Shown here: positions 43,712 to 52,771 of the stretch, one piece after another
How positions within the stretch are numbered: position 1 is the first letter of the stretch
How the letters are laid out: the number at the start of each line of letters is the position of its first letter
Assembly: GCA_018266335.1 (NCBI GenBank)
Contig: JAFEAR010000094.1
Span: 1-64,000, forward strand
DNA length: 64,000 nt
Direction: 5' to 3'
Source: Bdellovibrionales bacterium
GTDB taxonomy: Bacteria; Bdellovibrionota; UBA2428
Translations under genes and position numbers: made by a program
The notes under the pieces: generated by a model
What the model was told of the DNA's origin: nothing
Database searches by the model: none
Seen by the model: only the letters and a program-made list of their open reading frames with translations

Positions 43712-43999
43712 TTGAACACATGTCGAATAGAGATATCGCGCTTTGCCCAAAAACAGATCAAGCGCCTTCCGGCACATATACGGGAAAGTTTGATTACATG
43801 GGTCTCGCAAATCACCAAGTCCGGGATCCAAGCGGTCAGGAGACTTCCCGGCTATCACGACGAACCATTATTCGGTCGGATGCAAGGGCAGAGGTCTGCA
43901 CGACTTAGTCGCGCGTATAGAGTCATTTATGTCGAAACCGAAGAAGAGTACGTCACGCTCATCGCGATTCAAGGAGTCACCAAACATGTCTACCGCTAA
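43712..43999 (+). CDS. RelE/ParE-family toxin
   Basis: 95 residues. Typical RelE core: IEISRFAQKQIKRLPAHIRESLITWV, RLPGYHDEPLFGRMQGQRSARLSRAYRVIYVETEE, VTLIAIQGVTKHVYR. Such toxins cut mRNA in the ribosome or inhibit gyrase. The start is a TTG with AGAGGAGA 8 nt upstream; a nearby ATG (43720) is in a different frame. The stop overlaps the antitoxin start by 14 bp. Toxin-first order resembles higBA. Confidence 0.85.
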   Translation: MNTCRIEISRFAQKQIKRLPAHIRESLITWVSQITKSGIQAVRRLPGYHDEPLFGRMQGQRSARLSRAYRVIYVETEEEYVTLIAIQGVTKHVYR

Positions 44000-44300
44000 A
44001 AATAAAGAAGCCCTACCCTTCCTGGAAAAACTAGTTGGTCCCGTAACCTTCGCCATGTTTGTTCGGGTATGCCGTACCAGTCTTGAGATTTCCCAAACGG
44101 ACATGGCCAAGAAGCTCGGGATCGCTAGGGGAACCCTATGCGATATTGAGAAGGGACGTCAGGGCGTATCCGTGGCCTTCGCCGTAAAGATCGCGCGCAG
44201 GGCGGGGCTCTCCGAGGAAATGGCCGTGGAATATTGCATCAAGGACCAGCTCGCGCGGGCCAAAATTCCGATGGAAGTGACGGTTAAGAAAATCGCGTAA
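43986..44300 (+). CDS. XRE-family HTH antitoxin
   Basis: 104 residues from the ATG at 43986 (AAGGAGT 9 nt upstream). An XRE helix-turn-helix spans about residues 32-85 (ISQTDMAKKLGIARGTLCDIEKGRQGVSVAFAVKIARRAGL), with a C-terminal extension that would wrap the toxin. It probably represses its own operator just upstream of the toxin gene. Confidence 0.85.
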   Translation: MSTAKNKEALPFLEKLVGPVTFAMFVRVCRTSLEISQTDMAKKLGIARGTLCDIEKGRQGVSVAFAVKIARRAGLSEEMAVEYCIKDQLARAKIPMEVTVKKIA

Positions 44301-44311
44301 GCGAGTCGCGC

Positions 44312-45871
44312 CTACTTCTTCACGCGGCGGTGCTGCACGAAGGATACAATCTTCAGGCCGAAGAGTTCCTCGAAGTACGCAGCCTTGTCGCGGAAATAAT
44401 CTAAATTAGTGGCATCGGGCTTGGACTGCAGCAACTCCATGAGGGCCTGCTTGCGCGAGAAGCTAAGTTTAATGGCGCGCACGTTTTGCGTGTGCGATTC
44501 GTCGAGCCCGTCGGCCAGGCGCAAAATTGCCACCATGCGCCGCACTTGTTCGGCGTGCACGCCGCGAAGATCGCCGGGCAGCGGATCTTTTTTGGGCGGA
44601 GCATCTTTGCGGTGGTACAGCGCCACGAGCGCCGCCTTTTTAGAATCGAGCGGCGTCATGCCCGGAAAGCGCAGGTTGCGAAGAATATACGCGCTGTGTT
44701 TTTGGTGCCCACCTTCGGAAATAATTTTGCCAATGTCGTGCAGATACGCAGCCACCATCAGAATACGGCGCTCTTCTAATCCGAACGGAAATTTTTGCGC
44801 ACGCATTTGATCGAAAACCGAAAGCGCCAGCGCCGTAATGTGATTGGCGTGGCCCATGTCGCCCTTAAAGCGCTGAACGGTGGCCTCCAGGTGCTTCAAA
44901 AATTCCGTGTCTTCGCGGCGACGCAGCGGCGATTTCGACGGCAAGGTGCCACCCTTGAGAATACGCGTTTCGGCGGCCTGCCAGTTTTCGACTAGGTCCA
45001 CCATGATGCCATCGCGCAGGGTCATGGCCGTTACGGTGATTTCAACGCGGCCTAGCCAGCGCATGACTTCGCTGAGCACAATGGCCCCCGGTACGACTAC
45101 TCGCGCGCGGCTGGGAGTAAGGCCGTGCTGCTTAACGAGCACTTCGGGCTTCTGCCGCAAATTGCTCGCAATCCAATCGTCGAGTTCGGCGCGCTTAATT
45201 ACGAGGGGCCCGCGCCCCTTGCCCAAAATTTCGCCCAGACTTTGAATAGTCCCGGCAGAACCTACGAGTTTTTCGATTTTACCGGGCGCCACCAACTTTA
45301 AGTGCGAAGCCACGGCCTTGCGCACCACATGGAGCTGCGGCTTGCGCGCGCCGCCAAAAAACTTAGTCGCCAGTCGCACCGAACCCACGCGGAAAGAATG
45401 ACAAAAGGGATTTTCCCAACCCAACCCAAAGTGCGCTACCTCGGTGCTCCCGCCGCCGATATCAATGAGCAGCCCGCGTTTGACGGCCGGATACTCCAAA
45501 CTAAGCCCGTGGCTAATGAGACGCGCTTCCTCGGGGCCCGAAATAACTTCGATGGGAATTCCCAGCGTGTTGCGAGCTTGCTGCACAAAATCGCGCCCAT
45601 TGCTGGAATCGCGAATAGCGCTGGTAGCCACCACACGCAGCACGGGCGAGGCGAAGTCGCGCAACCGAACCTGCATTTTGGCGAGGGCCTTGAGGCCCTC
45701 TTTAAAGTCGCGATCGGAAATGCGGCCGTTCTTGAACACGCTGTGACCAAGCTGAATGGGGTGCCGTTCTTTATGGAGAATGCGGAAGGGATTGCGCTTT
45801 TGGTCGGGGGACCACTGGGCCACGGTCATCTTGAACGAGTTGGACCCCAGGTCCATGACCGCCAAAAGCAT
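44312..45871 (-). CDS. Ppx/GppA-family phosphatase with C-terminal HD domain
   Basis: 519 residues. An ASKHA-fold N-terminal half (LAVMDLGSNSFKM, VVATSAIRDSSNG, DIGGGSTEVAHF) fits exopolyphosphatase or pppGpp phosphohydrolase. The C-terminal half is an HD-type domain (AYLHDIGKIISEGGHQKHSAYIL, RLADGLDESH). It could hydrolyse polyphosphate or ppGpp precursors; which one is not decided by sequence. It lies 7 bp after the upstream unknown gene. Confidence 0.9.
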   Translation of the reverse strand: MLLAVMDLGSNSFKMTVAQWSPDQKRNPFRILHKERHPIQLGHSVFKNGRISDRDFKEGLKALAKMQVRLRDFASPVLRVVATSAIRDSSNGRDFVQQARNTLGIPIEVISGPEEARLISHGLSLEYPAVKRGLLIDIGGGSTEVAHFGLGWENPFCHSFRVGSVRLATKFFGGARKPQLHVVRKAVASHLKLVAPGKIEKLVGSAGTIQSLGEILGKGRGPLVIKRAELDDWIASNLRQKPEVLVKQHGLTPSRARVVVPGAIVLSEVMRWLGRVEITVTAMTLRDGIMVDLVENWQAAETRILKGGTLPSKSPLRRREDTEFLKHLEATVQRFKGDMGHANHITALALSVFDQMRAQKFPFGLEERRILMVAAYLHDIGKIISEGGHQKHSAYILRNLRFPGMTPLDSKKAALVALYHRKDAPPKKDPLPGDLRGVHAEQVRRMVAILRLADGLDESHTQNVRAIKLSFSRKQALMELLQSKPDATNLDYFRDKAAYFEELFGLKIVSFVQHRRVKK

Positions 45872-45878
45872 CTAGGCG

Positions 45879-46340
45879 TCAGCTTTCGGTGTCGAGCGAA
45901 AGGGAGGCTTGCACGGCTTCAATGAAATTTGAGAACATGTCACGCTCGGGCGTGGTGGAGAGTTCAAACTCGTACACGCACTCGGTTTTGGTTTCTTCGA
46001 CGGGTGCCTTGAGAATGCCCTTGAAGTTTGCCGGGAATACCTTGTCCGCGATGACCATTTTTTGCTCGGTGCGCGTGATGCGCAGCTGGCCCACGAGGGG
46101 TTCTTGGGTGGGCTGGAGCGCGCACAGGGCGCGGTCGTCCGCATAGCCCATGCATACCCAACCGATGTCCTTGTCCTGCCACTGCCAATCCAGGCGCATG
46201 CCGGCAGCACGCAGGCTCTGCATGGCGGCGTCGAGCGAGCGGAATTGTTTCGCGGGTAACATGCCACGAACCGTGCTGCTAGACGGTTTAACGGATTTGC
46301 GTTTGAGCGGGTGAATTGCGGTTTTAGTCGCCGGGGCCAT
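45879..46340 (-). CDS. Unknown small cytosolic protein
   Basis: 153 residues with a basic N-terminus (HPLKRKSVKPSSS). The domain has DWQWQDKDIGWVCMGYADDRALCALQPTQEPLVGQLRITRTEQ, which may be weakly DUF3788-like. No signal peptide is seen. It is 7 bp from the Ppx/GppA-like gene and probably in one operon. Function unknown. Confidence 0.5.
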   Translation of the reverse strand: MAPATKTAIHPLKRKSVKPSSSTVRGMLPAKQFRSLDAAMQSLRAAGMRLDWQWQDKDIGWVCMGYADDRALCALQPTQEPLVGQLRITRTEQKMVIADKVFPANFKGILKAPVEETKTECVYEFELSTTPERDMFSNFIEAVQASLSLDTES

Positions 46341-46427
46341 TACCCGTATAGGTACCCTTTTTGGGGTTCACTTGAAAAGCGTGATTTTGTTGCCAGCGGG
46401 TGATTCGTAGGGCGATAAACAATTCCC

Positions 46428-47483
46428 ATGCTCGAATCCTTCCAAGTTGGTCGCTCCGCCGCGTTCGTGGATGCCTGTTGGCTCGAAAAAAACGCCCTCG
46501 CCCTGCGTGCGCTGGGCCAGCCATCCCTCAGACAAATGCGCCCCGAAGTGATTGGCGACCGCACCCGCATGGACCTCCAGTGGAACGGCCAAGCACTTGG
46601 AATTTTTACTCCCGGACGCGACTTCACCCCCGTCCGCTCGCCCGACACCTGCTCGCCCACCATTGCCGCCATGCTCACCGAGTTTAGCGAATCGGGCTTT
46701 CCGCTGACCGTGGCCAGCCTGCGTTTTCGCTCGGGTCTCCAGGGCGAGCGCGGTCTATGGATTGATGCCGCCAACGAAGACATCAAAAGCCTGCTCGACG
46801 AAAAAAATTGGCTTATGGGCCGCCTGGAGCGCGGATGGGTCGTGGAAATCGGGCAAAAGCGCAAACACGTGGCCCGCACGCTCAAGCTCGAGCCCGCGCC
46901 CGCCCTGTGCTGGCTCCCCTCCTTCGACGCTAACAACGACGAAATTCCGCTGCGCTCGCACATCGCCCTCTTTTCGCAACCCGGCCCCGAAGTAAACCGC
47001 GCCCTGATCGCCGCGGGCTTTGAATTGCTCGACGAAGCGAGTCTCGAGCAATGCACCTGGGCCGAGTGGGGTGCCGGGTACGGCAACCTCAGTGCCGCCT
47101 TCGCTTCGCGCCTTGGCACGCGGGCGTGGTCGTCGGAAGTAGACGAAGTAGCTTCCAACTTACTCGCGCAAAACGCGCAGGAGTTTTTTGCCGGCGTGCA
47201 AACGGGCCGGGCCCGCGCCGAAACGTCACCCGCAGGCTTTGCCGCCCAAGCGCAGCTGTGGATTGTGGACCCCCCGCGCTCGGGCTTTGCCGAGTTATTT
47301 CGCACTCTCGTGGGGGCCGAGCAGCGCCCGCGCCACGTGCTGGCCTACCACTGCCACTCGGAAGGCCTCACGAAAGATACACACATTTTGCGCGAAGCCG
47401 GGTATAAGCTGCTGGCTTGGTCGAGCGTCGACGCCTTCCCGGCCACACCTCATCACGAAGTGATTTCGATTTGGAGACTCTGA
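46428..47483 (+). CDS. TrmA/RlmD-like RNA m5U methyltransferase, divergent
   Basis: 351 residues. SAM-binding EWGAGYGNLSAAFASRL, the acidic loop WSSEVDEVASNLLAQNAQEFF, the VDPPRSGF motif and the catalytic-Cys segment LAYHCHSEGLTKD are visible; E. coli homologues read SCNPATLARD at that last point. No iron-sulfur Cys cluster is seen in the N-terminal half. It probably methylates uridine in tRNA or rRNA, but the site cannot be assigned. One base separates it from the next methyltransferase gene. Confidence 0.7.
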   Translation: MLESFQVGRSAAFVDACWLEKNALALRALGQPSLRQMRPEVIGDRTRMDLQWNGQALGIFTPGRDFTPVRSPDTCSPTIAAMLTEFSESGFPLTVASLRFRSGLQGERGLWIDAANEDIKSLLDEKNWLMGRLERGWVVEIGQKRKHVARTLKLEPAPALCWLPSFDANNDEIPLRSHIALFSQPGPEVNRALIAAGFELLDEASLEQCTWAEWGAGYGNLSAAFASRLGTRAWSSEVDEVASNLLAQNAQEFFAGVQTGRARAETSPAGFAAQAQLWIVDPPRSGFAELFRTLVGAEQRPRHVLAYHCHSEGLTKDTHILREAGYKLLAWSSVDAFPATPHHEVISIWRL

Positions 47484-47484
47484 C

Positions 47485-48645
47485 ATGGAATTTTTAGTGA
47501 CGACCTCGCCGGGCTTGGAAGACTTGCTCCTGTCCGAACTCCACGAATTGGGCCTGGAAAACGCCCGCCTCGAAGCCTCGCACGTGATTCGTTTTGAGGG
47601 CGAATGGGCGGAGGCTTGCCGCGTGATTACACGCTCGCGCATTGCCTCGCGCATTTTGCTGTCGCTGCGTAATTTTTCTGCCCGCAACCCAGCCATGCTC
47701 TACGACCAAGTTCGCCGCGTGGATTGGACCCAACACATTCCCCAGGGCAAAACCATGGCCGTCTTTGTGCACGGTTCCGGCGAAGGCGCCGACTTTGCCC
47801 TGTCCTTTGCGCCCCTTAAAATCAAAGACGCGATTTGCGATGAAATTAAAAAGCGGGGACTGCCGCGGCCAAACGTGGATCGCAAAGATCCGAACGTCCG
47901 CGTGGAGGCCTTCATTCACGGCGGCAAATGCGAAATTTCCGTAGACCTAGCAAGCGAGCCTTTGCACCGCCGCGGCTATCGCCAAGATGGCGGCGAAGCC
48001 CCCATCAAAGAAAACCGCGCGGCCGCGCTTCTGCGCTTTGCGGGTTACGACGGCAGCAAACCCTTCATTGATCCCTTCTGCGGCAGTGGCACCCTCGCGA
48101 TTGAGGCGGGCCTCATGGCCACGAACACGGCGCCGGGTCTACTCAAGCGCGCCGAGAGTTATTCGCTGTGGGATTGCTACCCAGCCGCACGCCTCGCACT
48201 CGTGGAAGAGCGCGAAAAAGCCAAACAAGAATGCCACCCCGACACGAAGCACGTGATTGTAGCTTCCGACCTGTCCAAAGCGGCTCTGGCCAAGGCCCGC
48301 GAGAATATCAGGCTCGCCGGACTAGCCGAGGTGATTGAAACGCACCTGGCCGACGCCCGCACGCTAGAGAGTCCCGATAGCTTCATTATTGCCAACCCAC
48401 CCTACGGTGTGCGGCTGAAGGAGCAAGAAGCCGCGTGCACTTTGTTGGGTGAATTTACCCGGCAAGTGAAACACGCGTGTGCGGGCTCTACCTTGGCTTT
48501 TGTAGTGGAAGCCGGCCCCCTCGAAAAATCGACGGGCTTTAAGCCCTCCCGCAAGAAGCTCATTAAGAGCAGCGGCATGGAACTGAAGTTCCTAGTGTTC
48601 GAAATTTTTGCGGGACGCCGGAGCGCTAGCTCAAGAGACCAATGA
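47485..48645 (+). CDS. THUMP-domain 23S rRNA/RNA methyltransferase, RlmL-like
   Basis: 386 residues. An N-terminal ferredoxin-like/THUMP region (LVTTSPGLEDLLLSELHELGLENARLEASHVIRFEG) leads to the Rossmann methyltransferase: LLRFAGYDGSKPFIDPFCGSGTLAIEAGLMA, DLSKAALAKARENIRLAG and the catalytic IIANPPYGVRL. The layout equals the N-terminal (m2G) half of E. coli RlmL. The 3' end overlaps the convergent argF gene by 20 bp. Confidence 0.88.
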   Translation: MEFLVTTSPGLEDLLLSELHELGLENARLEASHVIRFEGEWAEACRVITRSRIASRILLSLRNFSARNPAMLYDQVRRVDWTQHIPQGKTMAVFVHGSGEGADFALSFAPLKIKDAICDEIKKRGLPRPNVDRKDPNVRVEAFIHGGKCEISVDLASEPLHRRGYRQDGGEAPIKENRAAALLRFAGYDGSKPFIDPFCGSGTLAIEAGLMATNTAPGLLKRAESYSLWDCYPAARLALVEEREKAKQECHPDTKHVIVASDLSKAALAKARENIRLAGLAEVIETHLADARTLESPDSFIIANPPYGVRLKEQEAACTLLGEFTRQVKHACAGSTLAFVVEAGPLEKSTGFKPSRKKLIKSSGMELKFLVFEIFAGRRSASSRDQ

Positions 48646-49636
48646 GCAGCGCTTTTTGGGCGTGCAGGCGGTTTTCGCTTTGCTGGAAAATCACCGAATT
48701 CGGATGCTCGGGCATGCCTTCGGCGATTTCCTGGCCACGAACCATCGGCAAACAGTGCATGATGGCGGCGTTTTTATCTGCCAGGGCGTAGAGCTTTTCG
48801 TTCACCTGGTAGCCTTCGAAAGCTTTTTCGCGGGCTAGCTTTTCTTCTTCAAAGCCCATACTCGTCCAGACGTCGGTGTAAATGGCCTGCGCGCCGCGCA
48901 CGGCATCGGCCGGCGTGGGGCACGCCACAATCGTTCCGCCAAAGGCCTTGGCCCGGACCTGGGCCGACCAAAGGATTTCCTTGTTGGGCTGGTAACCCTG
49001 GGGACAAGCGTAGTGCAGTTCGCCACCCAAGAAGGGCACGAAGAGGAGCAGGCTGTGTAGCACGTTGTTACCATCGCCCACGTAGGCCACTTTAAGGCCC
49101 TGGAGAGAACCGAAGGTTTCTTTGAGCGTCAGCACGTCGGCCAACGCCTGGCAGGGGTGGTGCAAATCGGAGAGGCCGTTGATGACCGATGCTTTGGACA
49201 CGGCCGCCATACGCTCGATGGTCTCGTGCGAGAAAGTCCGCGCCATGATGCCGTGGCAGAAGCCCGACAGCACCCGCGCGGTGTCTTCGGGGCCTTCGCC
49301 CTTGGTGTTTTCCACGACGATCTCGATGGCGTTGCCGCCCACGTCCTGCATGGCCGCGGTGAAGCTCACGCGGGTGCGGAGCGAGGGTTTTTCGAAGTAC
49401 AGGGCCAATTGGCGATTCGGCAGCAGGGGGCGGAAAATGCCGGCGTGACGCTCCTGCTTAAGTGCCGAAGCCAGATTCAGAAGGGTCTGAACTTCCTGGA
49501 AGCTCATCTCCTCGCCGGTCAAAATGTGTTTGGACAGCAAACTGAACGGAGCCACGGGCAGTGCCGTGCGCGCGGTCTTGCGCGTGCGCGAAAGGGGCAG
49601 GGGCGAAGCAATTTTGAGGGGCGACCGCGGTTGCAT
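48626..49636 (-). CDS. argF: Ornithine carbamoyltransferase
   Basis: 336 residues from the ATG at 49636. Carbamoyl-phosphate and ornithine segments are FEKPSLRTRVSF, HPCQALADVLTLKETF and MHCLPM, and YTDVWTSMGFEEEK closes the ornithine site. It makes citrulline in arginine synthesis. The start is uncertain: ATG at 49672 would add 12 residues, while homologues begin nearer the SKHILTGEEMS segment (a GTG at 49555 is possible). A palindromic operator candidate overlaps the two upstream starts, so translation may begin downstream of it. Confidence 0.93.
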   Translation of the reverse strand: MQPRSPLKIASPLPLSRTRKTARTALPVAPFSLLSKHILTGEEMSFQEVQTLLNLASALKQERHAGIFRPLLPNRQLALYFEKPSLRTRVSFTAAMQDVGGNAIEIVVENTKGEGPEDTARVLSGFCHGIMARTFSHETIERMAAVSKASVINGLSDLHHPCQALADVLTLKETFGSLQGLKVAYVGDGNNVLHSLLLFVPFLGGELHYACPQGYQPNKEILWSAQVRAKAFGGTIVACPTPADAVRGAQAIYTDVWTSMGFEEEKLAREKAFEGYQVNEKLYALADKNAAIMHCLPMVRGQEIAEGMPEHPNSVIFQQSENRLHAQKALLIGLLS

Positions 49637-49655
49637 AATTATGCATATGAATGCA
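49632..49655. promoter_or_regulatory. Possible ArgR box, overlapping palindromes
   Basis: TGCATAATTATGCA (49632-49645) is a perfect 14-bp palindrome that fits the ArgR box pattern (TGnATwwwwATnCA). A second site TGCATATGAATGCA (49642-49655) shares four bases with it, so half-sites repeat at 10 bp, one helical turn. It stands at the argF start. No ArgR gene is in the window, so the regulator is inferred. Confidence 0.45.
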
Positions 49656-49690
49656 TTTTTTTGGGGGGTCAAGCAGTTACGGAACAGAGG

Positions 49691-51169
49691 CTAATTTTTT
49701 TTAGCTTCGGGGGCCGGCGCGGCTTCGGCAGCACTCTTGGGCTCGACGTTTTTCGCTGTGGCTTTGGCTCCCGCTTTGGCCGCTTTCGCCGCGGCTAGCT
49801 CCGCCGCTTCGGCCGCTTCCTGCGCGGCCTTGTACTTCGCACTCCAAATTTTAGAGAGCTGCTCCCAGCAATCATGAGACGGCGCCAAGCGACGGCCCAA
49901 GTGCAAATTGTCCGAGGCTTCTTTAAGGCTGCCCTCTTCCAGGCACAGCCGAGTAAACGACGAGTAGAACTCGCGCGAGGGCTTGGCCTTAGTTCGCGCC
50001 GCCAACAAATACTTTTCGGCGAGTTTCAAATTACCCCGCAAAAGACAAAGATCCGTATGGGCTTCAAGGGCCCACGGCAAACCGGGTTCCACATCCAGCA
50101 AAAGTCCCAAGCCCGAGCAATAAAGCTGCTCGAGCTCCGTATCGTCGGGAGCCTTGGCGGAGAGCTGTTTAAGCCGCGCCATCCATTTTTCGATTTGCGG
50201 GCGAGCGCTCGCCAAAATGTCTTCGTTGTTCCGGCCCAAAAATTCCATCAGGCGACGAATCGCTTCGGGGGCCAGGTCGTCCGAGGTCACACGCTTCAGG
50301 ATTGCCAAACGCCGCTCTTTGGTGCGCAGGGGCTCTTGCTTGCCCACTTCCGCGAGCAGGGGCATCCAGTAGGACACTTGCGCTGGATCGCCCGCAAAGA
50401 GCTTTTCCGCGATGGCGAAGGCCGACTGAAAAGTGGCTTCCGACGGATCGAGTCCGTGCAGTTTAATGGCCAGCGTAAGCGCTTCTTCGTTTTGACCGAG
50501 ACCCTGGTAGGCATCGATCAAAAGCTTCTTGGCAAAAAGGCTCTCCGGGAAGCGATCGTCGAGCGTTCGCGCCACTTGAGCACCGCGACTGCGACTTTCC
50601 CCACCCTTTTGCACCAGAGCGCGGGCGTAGAGCATTCCGGCCCGCACGTTCTGCGGGTTCTTTTGGTAGAACGACTCCAGTCCGCCCAGCACTTCGTCGA
50701 CCCGCTTGTTTTGCACCGCCGCCAAAAAAACACGGAGGAGCTTAACCACGGCCGGCGGGGAATCTACCCAGGTAACCGCCTCGGCTATCTTGTCCTTCAA
50801 ATCTTGGGCGCCGAAGGGCCGGCGCAAGAAAATATCGGTGCCACTTTCGGAGTACAGTACGGGCGCCTCGAGAGTCGTAGATTCATTCAGGATGACCATA
50901 ACCACGGCGTTCGTGGGCCGTTCGGGGGCCGCGTTAAAGGCTTCCAGGATGTTATGAATTTTGAGTCCGGCGTTTTTGGCCTCAACCGACTGGTCAAAGC
51001 GCTCGTCCAACACAATCAAGTTGAGCGCGCCGTGCGTATTTTGCACCTCGGTCAAACCCTCGGGCAAATTGTTAAACAGCGAAACGATGCCGAATTCGGA
51101 CAAGTGTTGCCGAATGAGCGCTCGCTCGTCCTTGTTATGAATTAGTAAAAGTCCCTTGTGTGTACCCAT
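49691..51169 (-). CDS. Receiver-like and TPR protein
   Basis: 492 residues from MGTHKG; the minus strand has AGAGG 6 nt before it. The N-terminal about 130 residues look like a response-regulator receiver (GLLLIHNKDERALIRQHLSEFGIVSLFNN, LNLIVLDERFDQSVEAKNAGLKIHNIL, ATTLEAPVLYSESGTDIFLRRPF). TPR-like helices follow to about 440 (RVDEVLGGLESFYQKNPQNVRAGMLYARAL, LIDAYQGLGQNEEALTLAIKLHGLDPS). The tail is rich in Ala, Lys and Glu. Phosphorylation residues are only partly kept, so it may be a scaffold. Confidence 0.75.
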   Translation of the reverse strand: MGTHKGLLLIHNKDERALIRQHLSEFGIVSLFNNLPEGLTEVQNTHGALNLIVLDERFDQSVEAKNAGLKIHNILEAFNAAPERPTNAVVMVILNESTTLEAPVLYSESGTDIFLRRPFGAQDLKDKIAEAVTWVDSPPAVVKLLRVFLAAVQNKRVDEVLGGLESFYQKNPQNVRAGMLYARALVQKGGESRSRGAQVARTLDDRFPESLFAKKLLIDAYQGLGQNEEALTLAIKLHGLDPSEATFQSAFAIAEKLFAGDPAQVSYWMPLLAEVGKQEPLRTKERRLAILKRVTSDDLAPEAIRRLMEFLGRNNEDILASARPQIEKWMARLKQLSAKAPDDTELEQLYCSGLGLLLDVEPGLPWALEAHTDLCLLRGNLKLAEKYLLAARTKAKPSREFYSSFTRLCLEEGSLKEASDNLHLGRRLAPSHDCWEQLSKIWSAKYKAAQEAAEAAELAAAKAAKAGAKATAKNVEPKSAAEAAPAPEAKKN

Positions 51170-51255
51170 GAAGACCTCTTCAGAGTAACACGAACCGTTT
51201 CCATAATTCTCATTATTTGGGTTAAGTCCGTGTGAACTTTTCGCAAGGTATTGCG

Positions 51256-52653
51256 CTAAATATTGCCCCGCGGACCCCAAACTTCACTTGCCACATCGGA
51301 CACCCCGATGGAACCAGCTTCGGGAGCCGTGGATCCGCCCGAACTCACCGCACCACCGCTGACATCGATAGTTCCATTGTTGGTAACCGTAGCGCCCCGA
51401 ACGAACACGATGCCGCCCCCTCCACCACCTCCGCCACCGGCACTCACTCCGGTGTTGTTAGTTCCATTGCCTCCGGAGGCGCCCCGGGCCGCAACCGTTA
51501 CGCCGCTCAGAATATTTACGGTGCCAAGGCTGCGAATATCGATGCCCCCGCCCGAGCCGCCGCCTCCACCGGCTCCCCCGTAGAGTCCGCTCGTGCCCGC
51601 CGTGCCGCTAGCGCCATTAGCACTAATGTTGGCATTGATTTGCACGTTACCGGCGGCCTCGATGTAGAGTGCGCCGCCCCCCGCTCCCCCCGCACCGGGA
51701 GCAGAGTTTCCGGTGCACGATCCGCCAGCACCACCGCTGCCCGAAAGCGTGTCCTGGGCAGAGTAGGCTTCGCCTCCCCACATTTTGCCGGCACTCGCGG
51801 AACCACCGTATCCACCACGGCCGCCGTGCCCACCTCCGCCACCTCCACCCCCTCCCGTGGTGCTGCCGTAGCTGCCGGCGCCGCCCAATCCTCCGCCCGG
51901 CCCGCCGAGACCACTGCAGTTGGCAGCATCGGCGCGGCCCCCGGCCATTTCCGTATTCACCGTGATCGCATGGGCTACCGTTACGCCCGACATGAAATGC
52001 AGACGACAGCGGTTGCAGGTAATAGCCCCCGTCGTGGCCCAGGCACCACTCGTCCAGTATTCGCCCGTGAGCGTGCCCGAGGTCGGAGCTGCGCGCCAAC
52101 CCGTGCGACCACCGTAAAGCAAGGTCGTGGCGCCCCCGCTGTTCATGGCGGTGGCCACCTGCGATTGCACGCTCGCCGTAAGTCCTACGAGGTAATTCAT
52201 TTCGATGCTCGTGGCCGTTACTCCCCGCAGGGCATCGGCACTGGCGGCCGATAAAGCGAAGGATGTTCCCTTGGCGCGCATGCGGGGCAGCACTACGGCC
52301 GCCGCGTTCATCACGCCATTGGCCACACCCGTATCGACTTCAATTTGAAAATACATGCCTTGCGCGCTGCCGGCGGCGGCCAGACGATCCACCAAAGAAG
52401 GCGACCCGGAAGCGGCATTCAAATTCACCGTGAACTTTCCGCCCACCACGTTCGTGTTGTACACCGTGCTGGTCCAGAGCAGTGTTCCTCCCGAGGCGGC
52501 ATCGTAAGTTTTAATCTGGATGTCTTTGCCGGCCGTAAGGGGCAAACCCGAGTTGTCGAACAACGATCCGTCCACGCGCATCACCTGCGGAGTGGCGCGC
52601 GCCACGCTCGCGAAAAGCAGGAACGCAGTTAGTGAATGAGCAACCGAATTCAC
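51256..52653 (-). CDS. Exported glycine-rich fibre/adhesin-like protein
   Basis: 465 residues from a GTG at 52653; signal peptide VNSVAHSLTAFLLFASVARA. The N-terminal about 200 residues include a beta-domain (VDGSLFDNSGLPLTAGKDIQIKTYDA, GGKFTVNLNAASGSPSLVDRL). The C-terminal half is very rich in Gly (runs of 6-10 Gly) with alternating beta-helix-like stretches (ALYIEAAGNVQINANISANGA, IDIRSLGTVNILSGVTVAARG). The layout resembles a surface fibre or adhesin; binding target unknown. Confidence 0.75.
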   Translation of the reverse strand: MNSVAHSLTAFLLFASVARATPQVMRVDGSLFDNSGLPLTAGKDIQIKTYDAASGGTLLWTSTVYNTNVVGGKFTVNLNAASGSPSLVDRLAAAGSAQGMYFQIEVDTGVANGVMNAAAVVLPRMRAKGTSFALSAASADALRGVTATSIEMNYLVGLTASVQSQVATAMNSGGATTLLYGGRTGWRAAPTSGTLTGEYWTSGAWATTGAITCNRCRLHFMSGVTVAHAITVNTEMAGGRADAANCSGLGGPGGGLGGAGSYGSTTGGGGGGGGGHGGRGGYGGSASAGKMWGGEAYSAQDTLSGSGGAGGSCTGNSAPGAGGAGGGALYIEAAGNVQINANISANGASGTAGTSGLYGGAGGGGGSGGGIDIRSLGTVNILSGVTVAARGASGGNGTNNTGVSAGGGGGGGGGIVFVRGATVTNNGTIDVSGGAVSSGGSTAPEAGSIGVSDVASEVWGPRGNI

Positions 52654-52771
52654 TCTTCCAACATATTCAGAATTGATTTTAAGCAGTGCCGGCTTTTGGT
52701 AACAAAAGAGAAAGAGCGCAAGCCCCTGTAGATTCCTACATTTGACGTTTGGGAAAAAATCGCGATCTAAC

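Noticed and set aside
46340..47305. Minus-strand open frame opposite the TrmA-like gene
   Set aside because: Antisense to a gene with clear SAM and catalytic motifs.
51232..52254. Plus-strand Ala/Thr/Arg-rich open frame opposite the Gly-rich gene
   Set aside because: Reads the complement of Gly-rich codons; low complexity and no start support.
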